A stretch of DNA of 64,000 nt from Sphingomonas sp. G-3-2-10 (GCF_012927115.1 NZ_JABBFY010000002.1:682001-746000); one strand, 5' to 3'. Shown: positions 8,087-17,094, counted from the stretch's first letter. A program made the numbers and translations. Notes: generated by a model not told the origin, from the sequence alone.

Positions 8087-10222
8087 GTGGGAGAGACCAT
8101 CGCCGCCGGGGCGCCGGACGTTCGGGCGGATGCCGGGCAGTGGATGCCGCCGAAAGGCGCGACTCCGGCGCAGATCGACGCGCATGTCGATCGACTGCTG
8201 GCCGAACTCTCGCTGGCCGAGAAAGTCGAGATGATGTCGGGCCGCGGCTTCTTCGCCGCGCTGGCGGAAGACGACCGGGTCTGGGGGGCGAGGCCCTATC
8301 GCGCGGGCGGGGGCAACGAACGGCTGGGCATTCCGCCGCTCTGGTTCACCGATGGCCCGCGCGGCGTGACGCGCGGCGCATCGACCTGCTTTCCCTGCAC
8401 GATGGCGCGCGGCGCGACCTTCGACAGCGACCTGGAACGCCGCGTCGGCGAAGTGATGGGCATCGAGGCGCGCGCGCAGGATTGCAGCTTTTCCGGCGCG
8501 GTGTGCATCAATTTGCTCCGCCATCCGGCCTGGGGCCGCGCGCAGGAAACCTATGGCGAGGATCCCTGGCATCTCGGCGTGATGGGCGCGGCGATGGGCA
8601 CCGGCATCCAGGCGCACAACGTCATCGCCACGGTGAAGCATTTCGCGCTCAATTCGATGGAGAATGCGCGGTTCAAGGTGAACGTGACCGCCAGCGAGCG
8701 CGCGCTGCACGAAGTCTATCTGCCGCATTTCAAACATTGCCTCGACGCCGGCGTCGCAACGGTGATGACCGCGTACAACAAGGTGAACGGCGAATATTGC
8801 GGGCAGGACCGCACGCTGCTGACCGATGTGCTGCGGCACGAATGGGGCTTTTCCGGCTTCGTCCATTCGGACTGGGTGCGCGGCGTCTATGAAGTTTATG
8901 GCGCACCGGCGGGCCTCGATATCGAGAATCCCGAGCCTCTGGTGTTCGGCGAAAAGCTGGTCGCCGCGGTCGAGGGCGGCAGCGTCGAGCCGGCTGTGAT
9001 CGACCGCGCGTGCCGCCGCATCCTGACGACGCAGTTCCGCTTCTCGACGACAGAGGACCCGCTGCCCGCCTATCCCGCCGAACTGGTCGCGAGCGCGCCC
9101 CATCGCGCGCTGGCGCTCGAGGTGGCCGAGAAGTGCGCAGTGCTGCTGGAGAATGACGGCACGCTGCCGCTGCGCCGCGAGGCTGTGCGCCGGATCGCGG
9201 TGCTGGGCGCGCTGGCCGACATGGAAAATACCGGGGACAACGGCTCCAGCCGGGTTCGCCCGCCCTATGTGATCTCCCCGCTGGCCGGGCTGCGCGCGAT
9301 GCTGGGCGAGGATGCGGTGGCGTTCGATGCCGGCGAGGACCTGGACACGGCGCGCAAGGTCGCGGCCGATGCCGATGCGGTGGTGGTCGTGACTGGCTAC
9401 ACCGCGAAGGAAGAAGGCGAATATATCATCGGCGACGTCGCGCTGGGCGCGGATGGCGAAGGCGGGGCGCAGCGTCGTCCGAGCCTCTCCGCCGTGCCGA
9501 TCGGCGGCGACCGTACGTCGCTGGAGCTGCCCGAGGATCAGGTCGCGCTGATCCGTGCGGCTGCCGACAGCGGGAAGCCGGTGGTCGTAGTGATCGTCGC
9601 GGGGTCGGCGGTGCTGGTCGAGGACTGGCGCGATCGGGCCAATGCAATCCTGATGGGCTTCTATGCCGGGATGGAAGGCGGCACCGCGCTGGCGCGGCTG
9701 CTGTTCGGCGAGGTCAGCCCATCGGGCAAGCTGCCCTTCACCGTCGCGCGGGACACTGCACACTATCCCTTCTTCGATCGCGATGCCGAAGCGATCGAAT
9801 ATGATCTGTGGCACGGCTACACCAGGCTGGACCGGGACGGTCACGAAGCGCGCTACGCCTTCGGCCACGGCCTGTCCTATGCCGCTTTCAGCTATCGCGC
9901 GCTGAAGGCGTCGGTGGCGGACGGTGCGATCGCCGTGTCGGTCGCGGTGCGCAACGAAGGCGGCGTGACCGCCGACGAAGTGGCGCAATGCTATATCCGC
10001 GTGCCGGGCATCGCGGTCGAGCGTCAGGCCAAGCTGCTGCGCGCGTTCCGACGGCTGACCCTGGCGCCGGGCGAGACGCGGATCGTCGAGATGACGGTGC
10101 CGCTCGACAGCCTGCGCTGGCGCGATCCCGCGACGCATGGCTGGCAGCTGGAAAGCGGCGTCTATGGCGTGGCGGTGGGCGGCGCTTCGGACCGGCTGAT
10201 CGAGACTCAGGTCGCTATTTGA
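8087..10222 (+). CDS. Glycoside hydrolase family 3 beta-glycosidase
   Basis: A 711-residue GH3 enzyme. The TIM-barrel part has WFTDGPRGV, the ATVKHFALN motif and the nucleophile Asp262 in FVHSDWVRG. The alpha/beta sandwich follows (VVVVTGYTAKEEGE...). A C-terminal fibronectin-III-like domain shows the usual YAFGHGLSYAAFSY and VQ-type NEGGVTADEVAQCYI blocks. GH3 enzymes release terminal beta-linked sugars. No signal peptide is seen, so it is probably cytoplasmic and acts on imported, desulfated oligosaccharides. GTG 8087 has the ribosome site AGGGAGAG about 6 bases upstream; the longer frame from 8021 would overlap the operator. The linkage it cleaves cannot be told from sequence. Confidence 0.88.
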   Translation: MGETIAAGAPDVRADAGQWMPPKGATPAQIDAHVDRLLAELSLAEKVEMMSGRGFFAALAEDDRVWGARPYRAGGGNERLGIPPLWFTDGPRGVTRGASTCFPCTMARGATFDSDLERRVGEVMGIEARAQDCSFSGAVCINLLRHPAWGRAQETYGEDPWHLGVMGAAMGTGIQAHNVIATVKHFALNSMENARFKVNVTASERALHEVYLPHFKHCLDAGVATVMTAYNKVNGEYCGQDRTLLTDVLRHEWGFSGFVHSDWVRGVYEVYGAPAGLDIENPEPLVFGEKLVAAVEGGSVEPAVIDRACRRILTTQFRFSTTEDPLPAYPAELVASAPHRALALEVAEKCAVLLENDGTLPLRREAVRRIAVLGALADMENTGDNGSSRVRPPYVISPLAGLRAMLGEDAVAFDAGEDLDTARKVAADADAVVVVTGYTAKEEGEYIIGDVALGADGEGGAQRRPSLSAVPIGGDRTSLELPEDQVALIRAAADSGKPVVVVIVAGSAVLVEDWRDRANAILMGFYAGMEGGTALARLLFGEVSPSGKLPFTVARDTAHYPFFDRDAEAIEYDLWHGYTRLDRDGHEARYAFGHGLSYAAFSYRALKASVADGAIAVSVAVRNEGGVTADEVAQCYIRVPGIAVERQAKLLRAFRRLTLAPGETRIVEMTVPLDSLRWRDPATHGWQLESGVYGVAVGGASDRLIETQVAI

Positions 10223-10286
10223 GGCGATCTGCAGAGGCGCGCCGCCTTCCCTCTCCGCCCCGGCGCGCCTCTGGAACCTTCGTCTG

Positions 10287-10406
10287 ATCCACTGACGTGG
10301 ATACAGCGCCAGCCCGCCCCCCACCCGGCTACCCAACGGCAGTGTATTCTATGGGTGGCCGGGTGGGGGAGCGGGCTGGTGCGGTACGATTCAGCGAAGC
10401 TGAATC
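10287..10406. repeat. REP-like palindromic element, copy 1, between convergent genes
   Basis: A large hairpin with arms of about 29 bases (10306-10334 and 10353-10382) and a loop carrying AGTGTATTCTATGGG. It is flanked by two small perfect hairpins: ATCCAC/GTGGAT at 10287-10302 and GATTCAGC/GCTGAATC at 10388-10406. A second copy in opposite orientation lies at 36765-36863. It sits between the convergent GH3 and oxidoreductase genes and could act as a bidirectional terminator. Confidence 0.75.
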
Positions 10407-10412
10407 CAGACC

Positions 10413-11426
10413 CTACGCCTGAATCTCCGCGATCCAGCGATCGACGGTGCGAGCGACGGCGATGCTGTCGCTCGCACCAAGTCCCGGATAGGCGAATTCG
10501 CGCGCCCCGCTGCGGATGGCGCAGTTCGCGGCGCGGAACTGGAAGCCGTAGAGATGACGCGGTTCGTCGACCGGGAAGGCTTCGCGCGTGCCGTCGGGGC
10601 GGATCAGGCGGATCGTGTTGAGCCCGCCGGTCTTGCCGCCCGCGAACCAGAACTGGCCGATCTCCAGTCGCCCGGTACTGCCCAGGATATGAAGCACATT
10701 CTCCTGCCGCACCGCGATCGAGCAGGCCAGTTCGGCGACGATACCGCCGGGATAGACCAGCAGTGCCGCCGTGGTCTCGTCCACGCCGCTCGCGCCGAAT
10801 TGGCCAATCGCCTTCAGCGTCTCGGGTTCGGGCAGCGTGGCGCCGGTCGCGCAGCCGGCGATCAGCGCGGCCATCGATACCGGATAGCATGCGAGGTCGA
10901 GCAAGGCGCCGCCGCCGAGCGCGGGATCGAAGAGGCGGGGTGCGACCACCGGATTGGCCGAAAAGCCGAAGCTCGAACGGATCATCCGCACCTCGCCGAT
11001 CGCACCCGAGCGGATCAGGTCGAGAATGCGCGTCGTGAGCGGATGGTGGCGATACATGAACGCCTCGCCCATGAAACTGCCCGACGCGGCAGCTGCGCCG
11101 AACATGGCTTCGACTTCGACGGCGCTGACGCCCATCGGCTTTTCGCACAGCACATGCTTGCCCGCCTGCGCGGCAGCGATAGCCCATTCGGCGTGAAGGA
11201 CGTGCGGCGTGGCGACATAGATCGCCTCGACTTCCGCATCCTCGATCAGCGCCTGATACCCCGCGACGATACGGATGCCGGGAAAGTCCTCTGCCAGCCC
11301 CGGCTTGGCCGGATCGCGCGCGCCAAGCGCGACGATCGCGCCGCAGGGCGAATCCGCCGCGCCGCGCAGGAAATCGCGAGCGATGTTGCCGGGGCCGAGA
11401 ATGCCCCAGCGGACGGGATCGGTCAT
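10413..11426 (-). CDS. Gfo/Idh/MocA family oxidoreductase
   Basis: A 337-residue NAD(P)-dependent oxidoreductase. The Rossmann start is VRWGILGPGNIARDF and the family motif is HVLCEKPMGV. The C-terminal domain has GEAFMYRHHP, GEVRMIRSSFGF and LGGGALLDLACYPVS, a layout most like the dihydrodiol / sugar (xylose-type) dehydrogenase branch. It likely oxidises or reduces a sugar or cyclic polyol released by the sulfatase/GH3 pathway. ATG 11426 overlaps the stop of the UPF0303 gene (ATGA), so the two are translationally coupled. The exact substrate is not known. Confidence 0.85.
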   Translation of the reverse strand: MTDPVRWGILGPGNIARDFLRGAADSPCGAIVALGARDPAKPGLAEDFPGIRIVAGYQALIEDAEVEAIYVATPHVLHAEWAIAAAQAGKHVLCEKPMGVSAVEVEAMFGAAAASGSFMGEAFMYRHHPLTTRILDLIRSGAIGEVRMIRSSFGFSANPVVAPRLFDPALGGGALLDLACYPVSMAALIAGCATGATLPEPETLKAIGQFGASGVDETTAALLVYPGGIVAELACSIAVRQENVLHILGSTGRLEIGQFWFAGGKTGGLNTIRLIRPDGTREAFPVDEPRHLYGFQFRAANCAIRSGAREFAYPGLGASDSIAVARTVDRWIAEIQA

Positions 11427-11908
11427 GCTGCGCCCCTCGCGTCCTGGTGCGCCCGAAGCGCGGCGAGCGCGTCCACGGCATATTGATGGTCGACCTCCTG
11501 CGCGAGGCCGCTGATCGCGACCGCACCGATCACCCCGGTGCCCCGGATACGGATCGGCACCGCGCCGCCTGCGTCCATATGGGTCGCGCGATCCAGGCCG
11601 AAGCGTTCGAACATATTCTCCCGCGTGCGGAACCACAGGTTCAGCGCGTAGCTCGACCGTTCGAAGCGCAACGCGATGGCGATCTTGCGCCGGGTCCAGT
11701 TCAGATTGTCCAGCGTCGCGCCGGGCAGCAGGGTCTGGAACAGCGTCGTTCCGGCGCGCTGGATATCGATCGCGATGGGCGCGCTTTCCCGCGCCGCGCG
11801 GTCGCGCAGGTGACAACCGAGCCACCACGCATCGTCGGCATCGAACCCGCGCAACGTGAGTGTTTGCTCCTCTCCATCGATCTGCTCGACCGTTCGTTCG
11901 CTGGTCAC
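11423..11908 (-). CDS. UPF0303 / HbpS-like (DUF336-type) protein
   Basis: A 161-residue protein of the UPF0303 (HbpS/GlcG-like) family. Characteristic segments are PIAIDIQRAGTTLFQTLLPG, NLNWTRRKIAIALRF and the Gly-rich AVPIRIRGTGVIGAVAISGL. Members are small cytoplasmic or secreted proteins of uncertain role; some bind haem or small ligands and many sit beside sugar or aldehyde metabolism genes. The GTG start at 11908 has a GGGAGG 9 bases upstream. It leads a two-gene leftward operon with the oxidoreductase, just downstream of the operator at 11931-11944. Confidence 0.8.
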   Translation of the reverse strand: MTSERTVEQIDGEEQTLTLRGFDADDAWWLGCHLRDRAARESAPIAIDIQRAGTTLFQTLLPGATLDNLNWTRRKIAIALRFERSSYALNLWFRTRENMFERFGLDRATHMDAGGAVPIRIRGTGVIGAVAISGLAQEVDHQYAVDALAALRAHQDARGAA

Positions 11909-11930
11909 GCCTTGCGCCTCCCGTCTTTTA

Positions 11931-11944
11931 ATTTAGCGCTAAAT
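11931..11944. promoter_or_regulatory. LacI-type operator, ATTTAGC/GCTAAAT
   Basis: A perfect 14-bp palindrome, the best of the four sites. It lies between the divergent UPF0303-oxidoreductase operon and the TolB-like gene, 22 bp upstream of the GTG at 11908 and 56 bp upstream of the ATG at 12001. Confidence 0.75.
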
Positions 11945-12000
11945 CTATTAGGCCCGCGTGGTTGTCAATCGACGCGGCTGCGTCGCGGAGGAGAGTGGTC

Positions 12001-12912
12001 ATGCAGGCAGGTTCGAAGACGCCGCCGGGAGCGAACCCGGCGCATGGTCCGTTCCGTCCGCTCCAGCCGGGGCAGGTTTCGCAGGTCCGCATCGTCTCAC
12101 GCGACGGAGCCGAAGACCGCCTGGTGTACGAAGCATCGCATCTGCTCGAAGCGCCCAACTGGACCGGCGACGGCGCGCTGATCGTCAATGGCGGCGGGCG
12201 GCTGTTCCGGCTGGCACTGGCGGAGGGCGCGGTGCCCGAGCCGATTGCGGTCGAGGGCATCGCCGACGCCAATAACGACCATCTCCTGTCGCCCGATGGC
12301 GCGACGATCTACCTCAGCGCCTCGCGCTGCGTACATGCCGTGGCGGTGGCCGGCGGCGTGCCGCGCCGGGTGAGCGCGCACGGCGACCTGGCCTTTTATC
12401 TGCACGGCATTTCGCCCGATGGCGCGACATTGGGCTGCGCGACGATCCTGCGCGACGCGGAGGGGCTGAACTGGGGGATCGCGACGCTGCCCGCGCAAGG
12501 CGGCGAGGCGACCGAATTGCTGTCTGGCCGCGTGCCGGTCGATGGTCCGGAATGGACGCCGGATGGCGCATGGATCTGGTTCAACGCCGAGCTGGAAGCA
12601 GTGGTACCCGGCGACGCCAGTCTGTTCCGTATGCGGCCCGACGGCAGCGGGATCGAGCGGATGAGCTTCGGCGAGCGGGTGGACTGGTTCCCGCACCCAG
12701 ATCCGCACGGCGAGCTGGTCGCCTATCTCAGCTATCCGCCGGGCACGACCGGACATCCGCCCGACCTACCGGTCGAGCTGCGCGCGATGCCGGCAGGCGG
12801 CGGCGAACCGCGCACGCTCGCACGCTTCTTTGGCGGTCAGGGATCGATCAACGTGAACAGCTGGTCGCCGGACGGCGAATGGCTGGCTTACGTCGCCTAC
12901 CCCCTGCCCTGA
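12001..12912 (+). CDS. TolB-like beta-propeller protein (PD40 repeats)
   Basis: A 303-residue protein made of repeated WD40-like/PD40 blades: SPDGATIYLSASR, SPDGATLGCATIL, TPDGAWIWFNAEL, HPDPHGELVAYLSY, SPDGEWLAYVAYP. It carries no signal peptide, unlike periplasmic TolB, so it is probably cytoplasmic. Related stand-alone propellers occur in polysaccharide-degradation loci, and some propellers of similar size act on unsaturated uronides, so an enzymatic role is possible but not shown. ATG 12001 has the strong site GGAGGAGAG about 6 bases upstream. It is divergent from the UPF0303 operon and shares its operator. The end is 1 bp from the convergent gene at 12914. Confidence 0.75.
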   Translation: MQAGSKTPPGANPAHGPFRPLQPGQVSQVRIVSRDGAEDRLVYEASHLLEAPNWTGDGALIVNGGGRLFRLALAEGAVPEPIAVEGIADANNDHLLSPDGATIYLSASRCVHAVAVAGGVPRRVSAHGDLAFYLHGISPDGATLGCATILRDAEGLNWGIATLPAQGGEATELLSGRVPVDGPEWTPDGAWIWFNAELEAVVPGDASLFRMRPDGSGIERMSFGERVDWFPHPDPHGELVAYLSYPPGTTGHPPDLPVELRAMPAGGGEPRTLARFFGGQGSINVNSWSPDGEWLAYVAYPLP

Positions 12913-12913
12913 G

Positions 12914-13669
12914 TCAGCGGTCGATCCGGGCGGTATCGAGCAAGTCGAGCAGCCGGATCGCGGTGTCGATCCCGCCGGTGTCGCCGCTGCCGTCGAGCCG
13001 AGCGTGCAGCGACTGCCACGAGGCGCGCAGACCGTTTTCGTAGCGGGGCAGCGCGGCGCGGGTGCCGCCTGCATCGAACAGCCGGACATCGGCTGCGGTG
13101 GCGACGGCGGCGCCATCGATCGCAATGGCGCGTCGGAAACTGCGCGAGACCGTCTCGACCGAGAAGCGCGTGCGGAAGCTGCGCCGCGCGGTGACGCGGA
13201 CGCCCTGCCAGCTGCCGGTGCTGGTCACGCCCAGCGTGATCTGGCTCGGCGTATCGGCGAGCACGCGGACGGCTTCGGCGTGGCAGCCGAGCCGATCGAG
13301 CAACATCAGCAACTCGAACAGCGCCGCGCGGAGCGATCCGCCGGTTTCGGCGTCGGCGTCGACGATCATCGCCTGGTCGTCGCCGGGAACCTGCATCAGC
13401 GCCACGGCCTCGGCGGTCAGGGCGGGTGCCGCGCGCAACGCCAGTCCGGTGACGGCGCGGCTATCGGTCAGGGCGCGAAGCGCGGTCGCGCCCGCAAGGC
13501 CCGGCTCGACAACCATCACCGCCGCACCGGCGGCGAAAGCGAGGTCCGCACCACGCAGCGCGACGACATCGGTACCCTCGGCGTCGACGCGAAAGCGGGT
13601 GGGAAGGGTCGCCAGCACCGGCCGCTGGCTAGCCAGCGCAGCGGGAACGGAAACGCAGAACTGCTTCAT
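12914..13669 (-). CDS. Unknown partner protein of a Gfo/Idh/MocA oxidoreductase
   Basis: I do not recognise a named family for this 251-residue protein. It has no Rossmann fold motif and no signal peptide. The N-terminal half contains small-residue-rich alternating strands and helices (VVALRGADLAFAAGAAVMVVEP). The C-terminal half resembles the substrate-domain end of Gfo/Idh enzymes, with ALPRYENGLRASWQSLHARL, where such enzymes often end in a 'gy..ew..fl.ai' pattern. It overlaps the stop of the upstream oxidoreductase by ATGA, the tightest coupling in the operon. It may be a non-catalytic subunit or a substrate-domain partner (inference). The third gene of a leftward operon. Confidence 0.55.
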   Translation of the reverse strand: MKQFCVSVPAALASQRPVLATLPTRFRVDAEGTDVVALRGADLAFAAGAAVMVVEPGLAGATALRALTDSRAVTGLALRAAPALTAEAVALMQVPGDDQAMIVDADAETGGSLRAALFELLMLLDRLGCHAEAVRVLADTPSQITLGVTSTGSWQGVRVTARRSFRTRFSVETVSRSFRRAIAIDGAAVATAADVRLFDAGGTRAALPRYENGLRASWQSLHARLDGSGDTGGIDTAIRLLDLLDTARIDR

Positions 13670-14703
13670 GCCACGATCTCCATCACGTCGGCGGCGGCAT
13701 CGGCGAGGTCGAGCGCATAGGCGAGATCCTCGATCGCCTGTTCGACCGGCATGTCGAGCGGGGTGTCGTTGGTCAGCGCGTCGTGCAGGTGGCGCCACTG
13801 CGCGGCATAGCCATTCTCGCCGAACGCGAAGCCACGATCGCCGTTTGCGTCGCTGAGCAGCGCACGGCCCGATGCGCCCGCGATATAGGAGGGGCCGAAA
13901 TCGACATGGAGGCGGCGGTCCGGCCCCGACGCTTCGAAGGTCCAGGAGGGCGGCCATTGCCCGGGCATCACCGCCAGCAGCTCGGCGACCTGATCGCCCG
14001 CGCGGATCAGCAGCGAATAGCCGAACGGCGGATGGCGGCGCGCCTCGACCACGATGCCGGGCTCCCTGAGGAAACGCCGGACCAGCGGGATATGATGGAC
14101 GGCCAGGCCGAGGATCGTCTGGCGCAGCCGCTCGCGCTGGAATTCGGGCGGTTGTTCGGCGGGCGGCGCGGGCGGCGGCGGGGAAGGAAAGGCTTCCTCG
14201 GTCGCCGCGCCGACGAACTGCGCATTGGGCGGCACGAAGATGGCCGAGCGGATGCGCGTCGCAGTCGCACCGGCCGCTTCCCATGCGGCGAGGCCCGCGC
14301 GGAATCCGGGATCGTACCAGTGCATCGTGCCGACAAGGATCTTCATGCCCGTCCCGGCGGCGATGGCTGCGACCTGTTCGGCTTGTTCGCGGTTCACCGC
14401 GAGCGGCTTTTCGACCAGCGCGGCGCGCTTGCCCGCATGGGCGGCGGCGATGAGCTGTTCGGCGTGGAAGACGTGGGGGCTGTTGATCGCAACGACGTCG
14501 ATCGCGGGATCCTCGATCACCGCCATCGCATCGGTCACGCCGCGCGCGCCGCAGCGATCGGCGACGATCCGCGCCGTTTCGGCGTTGACGTCCATCACCG
14601 CGCCGACGCGCCACAGATCGGGCATGGCGGCAAGCGCGGGCAAGTGGATCGCCTGCGTCGCCTGCCCCGCGCCCAGAAAGCCGATGGTGAAGGGCGCGGT
14701 CAT
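13666..14703 (-). CDS. Gfo/Idh/MocA family oxidoreductase
   Basis: A 345-residue oxidoreductase. It has the Rossmann motif IGFLGAGQATQAIHLPAL and the family Lys-Pro motif ALVEKPLAVNREQAE. A Pro-rich stretch (FPSPPPPAPPAEQPPEF, about residue 180) interrupts the C-terminal domain where most relatives have a short loop. The C-terminal end, FGENGYAAQWRHLHDALT, matches the shared GY..QW pattern of this family. It overlaps both neighbours by ATGA (14700-14703 and 13666-13669), so the three genes are made together. Substrate unknown; probably a sugar or inositol-like intermediate. Confidence 0.82.
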   Translation of the reverse strand: MTAPFTIGFLGAGQATQAIHLPALAAMPDLWRVGAVMDVNAETARIVADRCGARGVTDAMAVIEDPAIDVVAINSPHVFHAEQLIAAAHAGKRAALVEKPLAVNREQAEQVAAIAAGTGMKILVGTMHWYDPGFRAGLAAWEAAGATATRIRSAIFVPPNAQFVGAATEEAFPSPPPPAPPAEQPPEFQRERLRQTILGLAVHHIPLVRRFLREPGIVVEARRHPPFGYSLLIRAGDQVAELLAVMPGQWPPSWTFEASGPDRRLHVDFGPSYIAGASGRALLSDANGDRGFAFGENGYAAQWRHLHDALTNDTPLDMPVEQAIEDLAYALDLADAAADVMEIVA

Positions 14704-15821
14704 GCCAGCGGCGTCCAGCCGGCGCGGGCCGCGCTTGCGCTGACGGCGGTTTCGACGAAGCGCATCGTCCGCACGCCTGCCTCGATCCCCGGCAGCACAT
14801 CGCCGATCAGGCCGCGCTCGCCGCGAATCGCCTTGGCGAAATCACGATACTGCACCGCGAAGCCGGCAAGGATCGATCCGCCAAAGCCGGGCGGCAACGG
14901 CTCGCGCACTAGCAGGCCGGGCGACATCGGCGAGAGCAGCGACACGCCGCCGTCGGCCCCGACGAAGCGCAGCGTTTCCGGCGTTTCCGCTGCCCAGTGG
15001 AGTGCGCCCTTCTCCCCGAAGACCTGAAGCGTGAAGCCGAGGCGTTCGCCGACCGCGACCTGTGACGAAGCAAGAACGCCCGATGCGCCGCCGGCGAAGT
15101 GCATCAGGATATTGGCGTCGTCGTCCAGCGCGCGGCCGGGAACATGCGTGGTCACATCGGCCATAATCTCGCTGACCGTATCGCCGGTGACATATTCGGC
15201 GAGGTGGAAGGCGTGGGTGCCGATGTCCGAGATGCAGCCGCCCACGCCCGAACGCGCCGGATCCATCCGCCATGCCGCGCGCGGGTTACCGGCCTGCTCG
15301 AGCGGTGCAGCCAGCCAGCCCTGCGAAAAGCTGATCGCGACCTTGCGCACCTTGCCGATCATGCCCGCCGCGACCCGCGCGCGGGCCTCGCGGATGATCG
15401 GGAATCCCGAATAGGTGAAGGTCAGCGCATAGACGCTCGTGCTGGCCGCGACGGCGGCTTGCAGCGCTTCGGCTTCGGCCAGCGTCGCCGTGGCCGGCTT
15501 GTCGGACATCACATGCAGGCCCGCGTCGAGCGCGGCCATCGCTGCAGGGAAATGGAGATGGTTCGGCGTGGCGATCGCCAGCACTTCGATCCCGTCGGCA
15601 CGGTCGCGCTCGGCGGCGATCATCTCGTCATGGCCGGCATAGCAGCGATCGGGGGCGACGCCATATTGCGCGCCCGCCGCGCGCGAGCGTTCGAGATCCC
15701 CGGAAAAGGCGCCTGCGACGAGCTCGAACGCGCCGCTGAGATGCGCGCCCAGATGATGCATCGGGCCGATGAACGATCCGATACCGCCGCCCACCATGCC
15801 GAGTCTGATCTTCGCCGTCAT
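14700..15821 (-). CDS. Gfo/Idh/MocA family oxidoreductase
   Basis: A 373-residue oxidoreductase with the nucleotide-binding start IRLGMVGGGIGSFIGPMHH. In place of the usual EKP triad it has DKP (HVMSDKPATATLAEAEAL), a variant seen in one branch of this family. The catalytic-type His-containing motif is SDIGTHAFHLAEYVTGD, typical of sugar-1,5-lactone or keto-sugar forming members. ATG 15821 is chosen because GGAGAGG lies 5 bases upstream; an ATG 6 codons earlier has no such site. First gene of the leftward operon, divergent from the LacI regulator across the palindrome at 15853-15864. Confidence 0.85.
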   Translation of the reverse strand: MTAKIRLGMVGGGIGSFIGPMHHLGAHLSGAFELVAGAFSGDLERSRAAGAQYGVAPDRCYAGHDEMIAAERDRADGIEVLAIATPNHLHFPAAMAALDAGLHVMSDKPATATLAEAEALQAAVAASTSVYALTFTYSGFPIIREARARVAAGMIGKVRKVAISFSQGWLAAPLEQAGNPRAAWRMDPARSGVGGCISDIGTHAFHLAEYVTGDTVSEIMADVTTHVPGRALDDDANILMHFAGGASGVLASSQVAVGERLGFTLQVFGEKGALHWAAETPETLRFVGADGGVSLLSPMSPGLLVREPLPPGFGGSILAGFAVQYRDFAKAIRGERGLIGDVLPGIEAGVRTMRFVETAVSASAARAGWTPLA

Positions 15822-15852
15822 CCAACCTCTCCAACGCACAATCGCAATTTAG

Positions 15853-15864
15853 TTTACCGGTAAA
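15853..15864. promoter_or_regulatory. LacI-type operator variant, TTTACC/GGTAAA
   Basis: A perfect 12-bp palindrome differing from the other sites only in the central four bases. It lies between the oxidoreductase operon (start 15821) and the LacI gene (start 15931), so it probably serves both and makes the regulator autoregulatory. Confidence 0.65.
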
Positions 15865-15930
15865 TCTTCGATGCCATCATTGTCAACCTGTCGCTTCGGA
15901 CGCATTGCAGCGGCAGGAAACGGGGGCAGG

Positions 15931-16959
15931 ATGGCGCGGCGCCGCGGGAGTGAAGTGACGATCCGGGCGGTGGCCGAGCGCGCCGGCGTTTCGGCGATGA
16001 CGGTCTCCAACGTGATCAACGGCACCGGCAAGGCGACCGACGCGACGCGCGCCCGCGTGCGCGCGGCAATCGATGCGCTGGGCTATCGTCCCAATGCCGC
16101 GGCGCGGGCATTGGCCAGCCCGGGCGCGAGTCGCATCGGCGTCGTCTATGCCAACCCGCAAAATGCGTTCCTCAGCGCGATGCTGGTCGGCGCGCTACAT
16201 GCGGCGGCCAAGCTGGGCGCACAGCTGATGGTCGAGCATTGCGGCGAAGCCGATTACGAAGCGCTGGCCGAATCGCTGCGTTCGCTGGTGCGCAGCGGCG
16301 CGAACGCGCTGCTGCTGCCGCCGCCCTATTCGGAGCTGGTCGCGGGCAAGCCGATCCTGGCCGAACTGGGCGTGCCCGTCGCGGCGATCGCGGCGGGGCG
16401 GGCGATGCCGGGGCTGATCACGGTGCGCGTCGACGATCGCGCGGCGGCGCGTGCGATGACCGATCTGCTGATCGCGCAGGGGCATCGTCGGATCGGCTTC
16501 ATCGCCGGACCGGAGAGTCACTCCTCCACTGCCGCCCGGCGCGAAGGCTATCGCGACTCGCTCCAGGCGCATGGACTGAGCGTCGAGCCGGACCTGATCG
16601 TCGCGGGGGAATTCACCTTCGAATCGGGGCTGGATGCGGCGGCGGCGCTGCTCGATCTGGCCGAGCGGCCCGATGCGATCTTCGCGTGCAGCGACGATCT
16701 GGCCGCGGCGGTCATCTCCGTCGGCGCGCGGCGCGACCTGCGCATTCCGCAGGATTTGGCGGTGGCCGGGTTCGACGACACCCCGATCGCGATCAAGGTC
16801 TGGCCGACTCTCACCACGGTGCGCCAGCCGATCTCCGCGATGGCCGAGGCAGCGGTACTGGCGCTGGCCGAGGGCCTGCGAAACGGGGGACTCGCGGGCG
16901 ATATGGAGGATCGCATCGTCGGCTTCGAGCTAGTAGAGCGCGCCTCCACCGGCGGCTGA
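15931..16959 (+). CDS. LacI-family transcriptional regulator (first paralogue)
   Basis: A 342-residue repressor. The N-terminal helix-turn-helix is VTIRAVAERAGVSAMTVSNVI with the hinge helix PNAAARALAS. The periplasmic-binding-like effector domain follows (RIGVVYANPQNAFLSAML..., then GFDDTPIAIKVWPTLTTVRQP). ATG 15931 has GGGGCAGG just upstream and places the DNA-binding helix at the normal distance from the N-terminus; the earlier ATG at 15871 would start inside the control region. It is a close paralogue of the regulator at 25825-26871, with the recognition helix differing mainly at one residue (Asn against Tyr). The effector is probably a sugar from the locus. Confidence 0.9.
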   Translation: MARRRGSEVTIRAVAERAGVSAMTVSNVINGTGKATDATRARVRAAIDALGYRPNAAARALASPGASRIGVVYANPQNAFLSAMLVGALHAAAKLGAQLMVEHCGEADYEALAESLRSLVRSGANALLLPPPYSELVAGKPILAELGVPVAAIAAGRAMPGLITVRVDDRAAARAMTDLLIAQGHRRIGFIAGPESHSSTAARREGYRDSLQAHGLSVEPDLIVAGEFTFESGLDAAAALLDLAERPDAIFACSDDLAAAVISVGARRDLRIPQDLAVAGFDDTPIAIKVWPTLTTVRQPISAMAEAAVLALAEGLRNGGLAGDMEDRIVGFELVERASTGG

Positions 16960-17094
16960 CCGCCGCCTCGTGCCCGTTCCCGCCCGGTCACGGATGGCAA
17001 ATATGGCACAGTGTCCCGCCTGATCGCACAGTCCGCATTGGGCAATGCATTCCACTATTGACAATGGCGATCGGAAGTTCCAGCAGGGCCTAGA

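Noticed and set aside
8003..10336. A 777-codon open frame on the minus strand opposite the GH3 gene
   Set aside because: Low-complexity, His/Arg/Gln-rich text without domains, as expected from the antisense of a GC3-biased gene. The GH3 frame has full family motifs.
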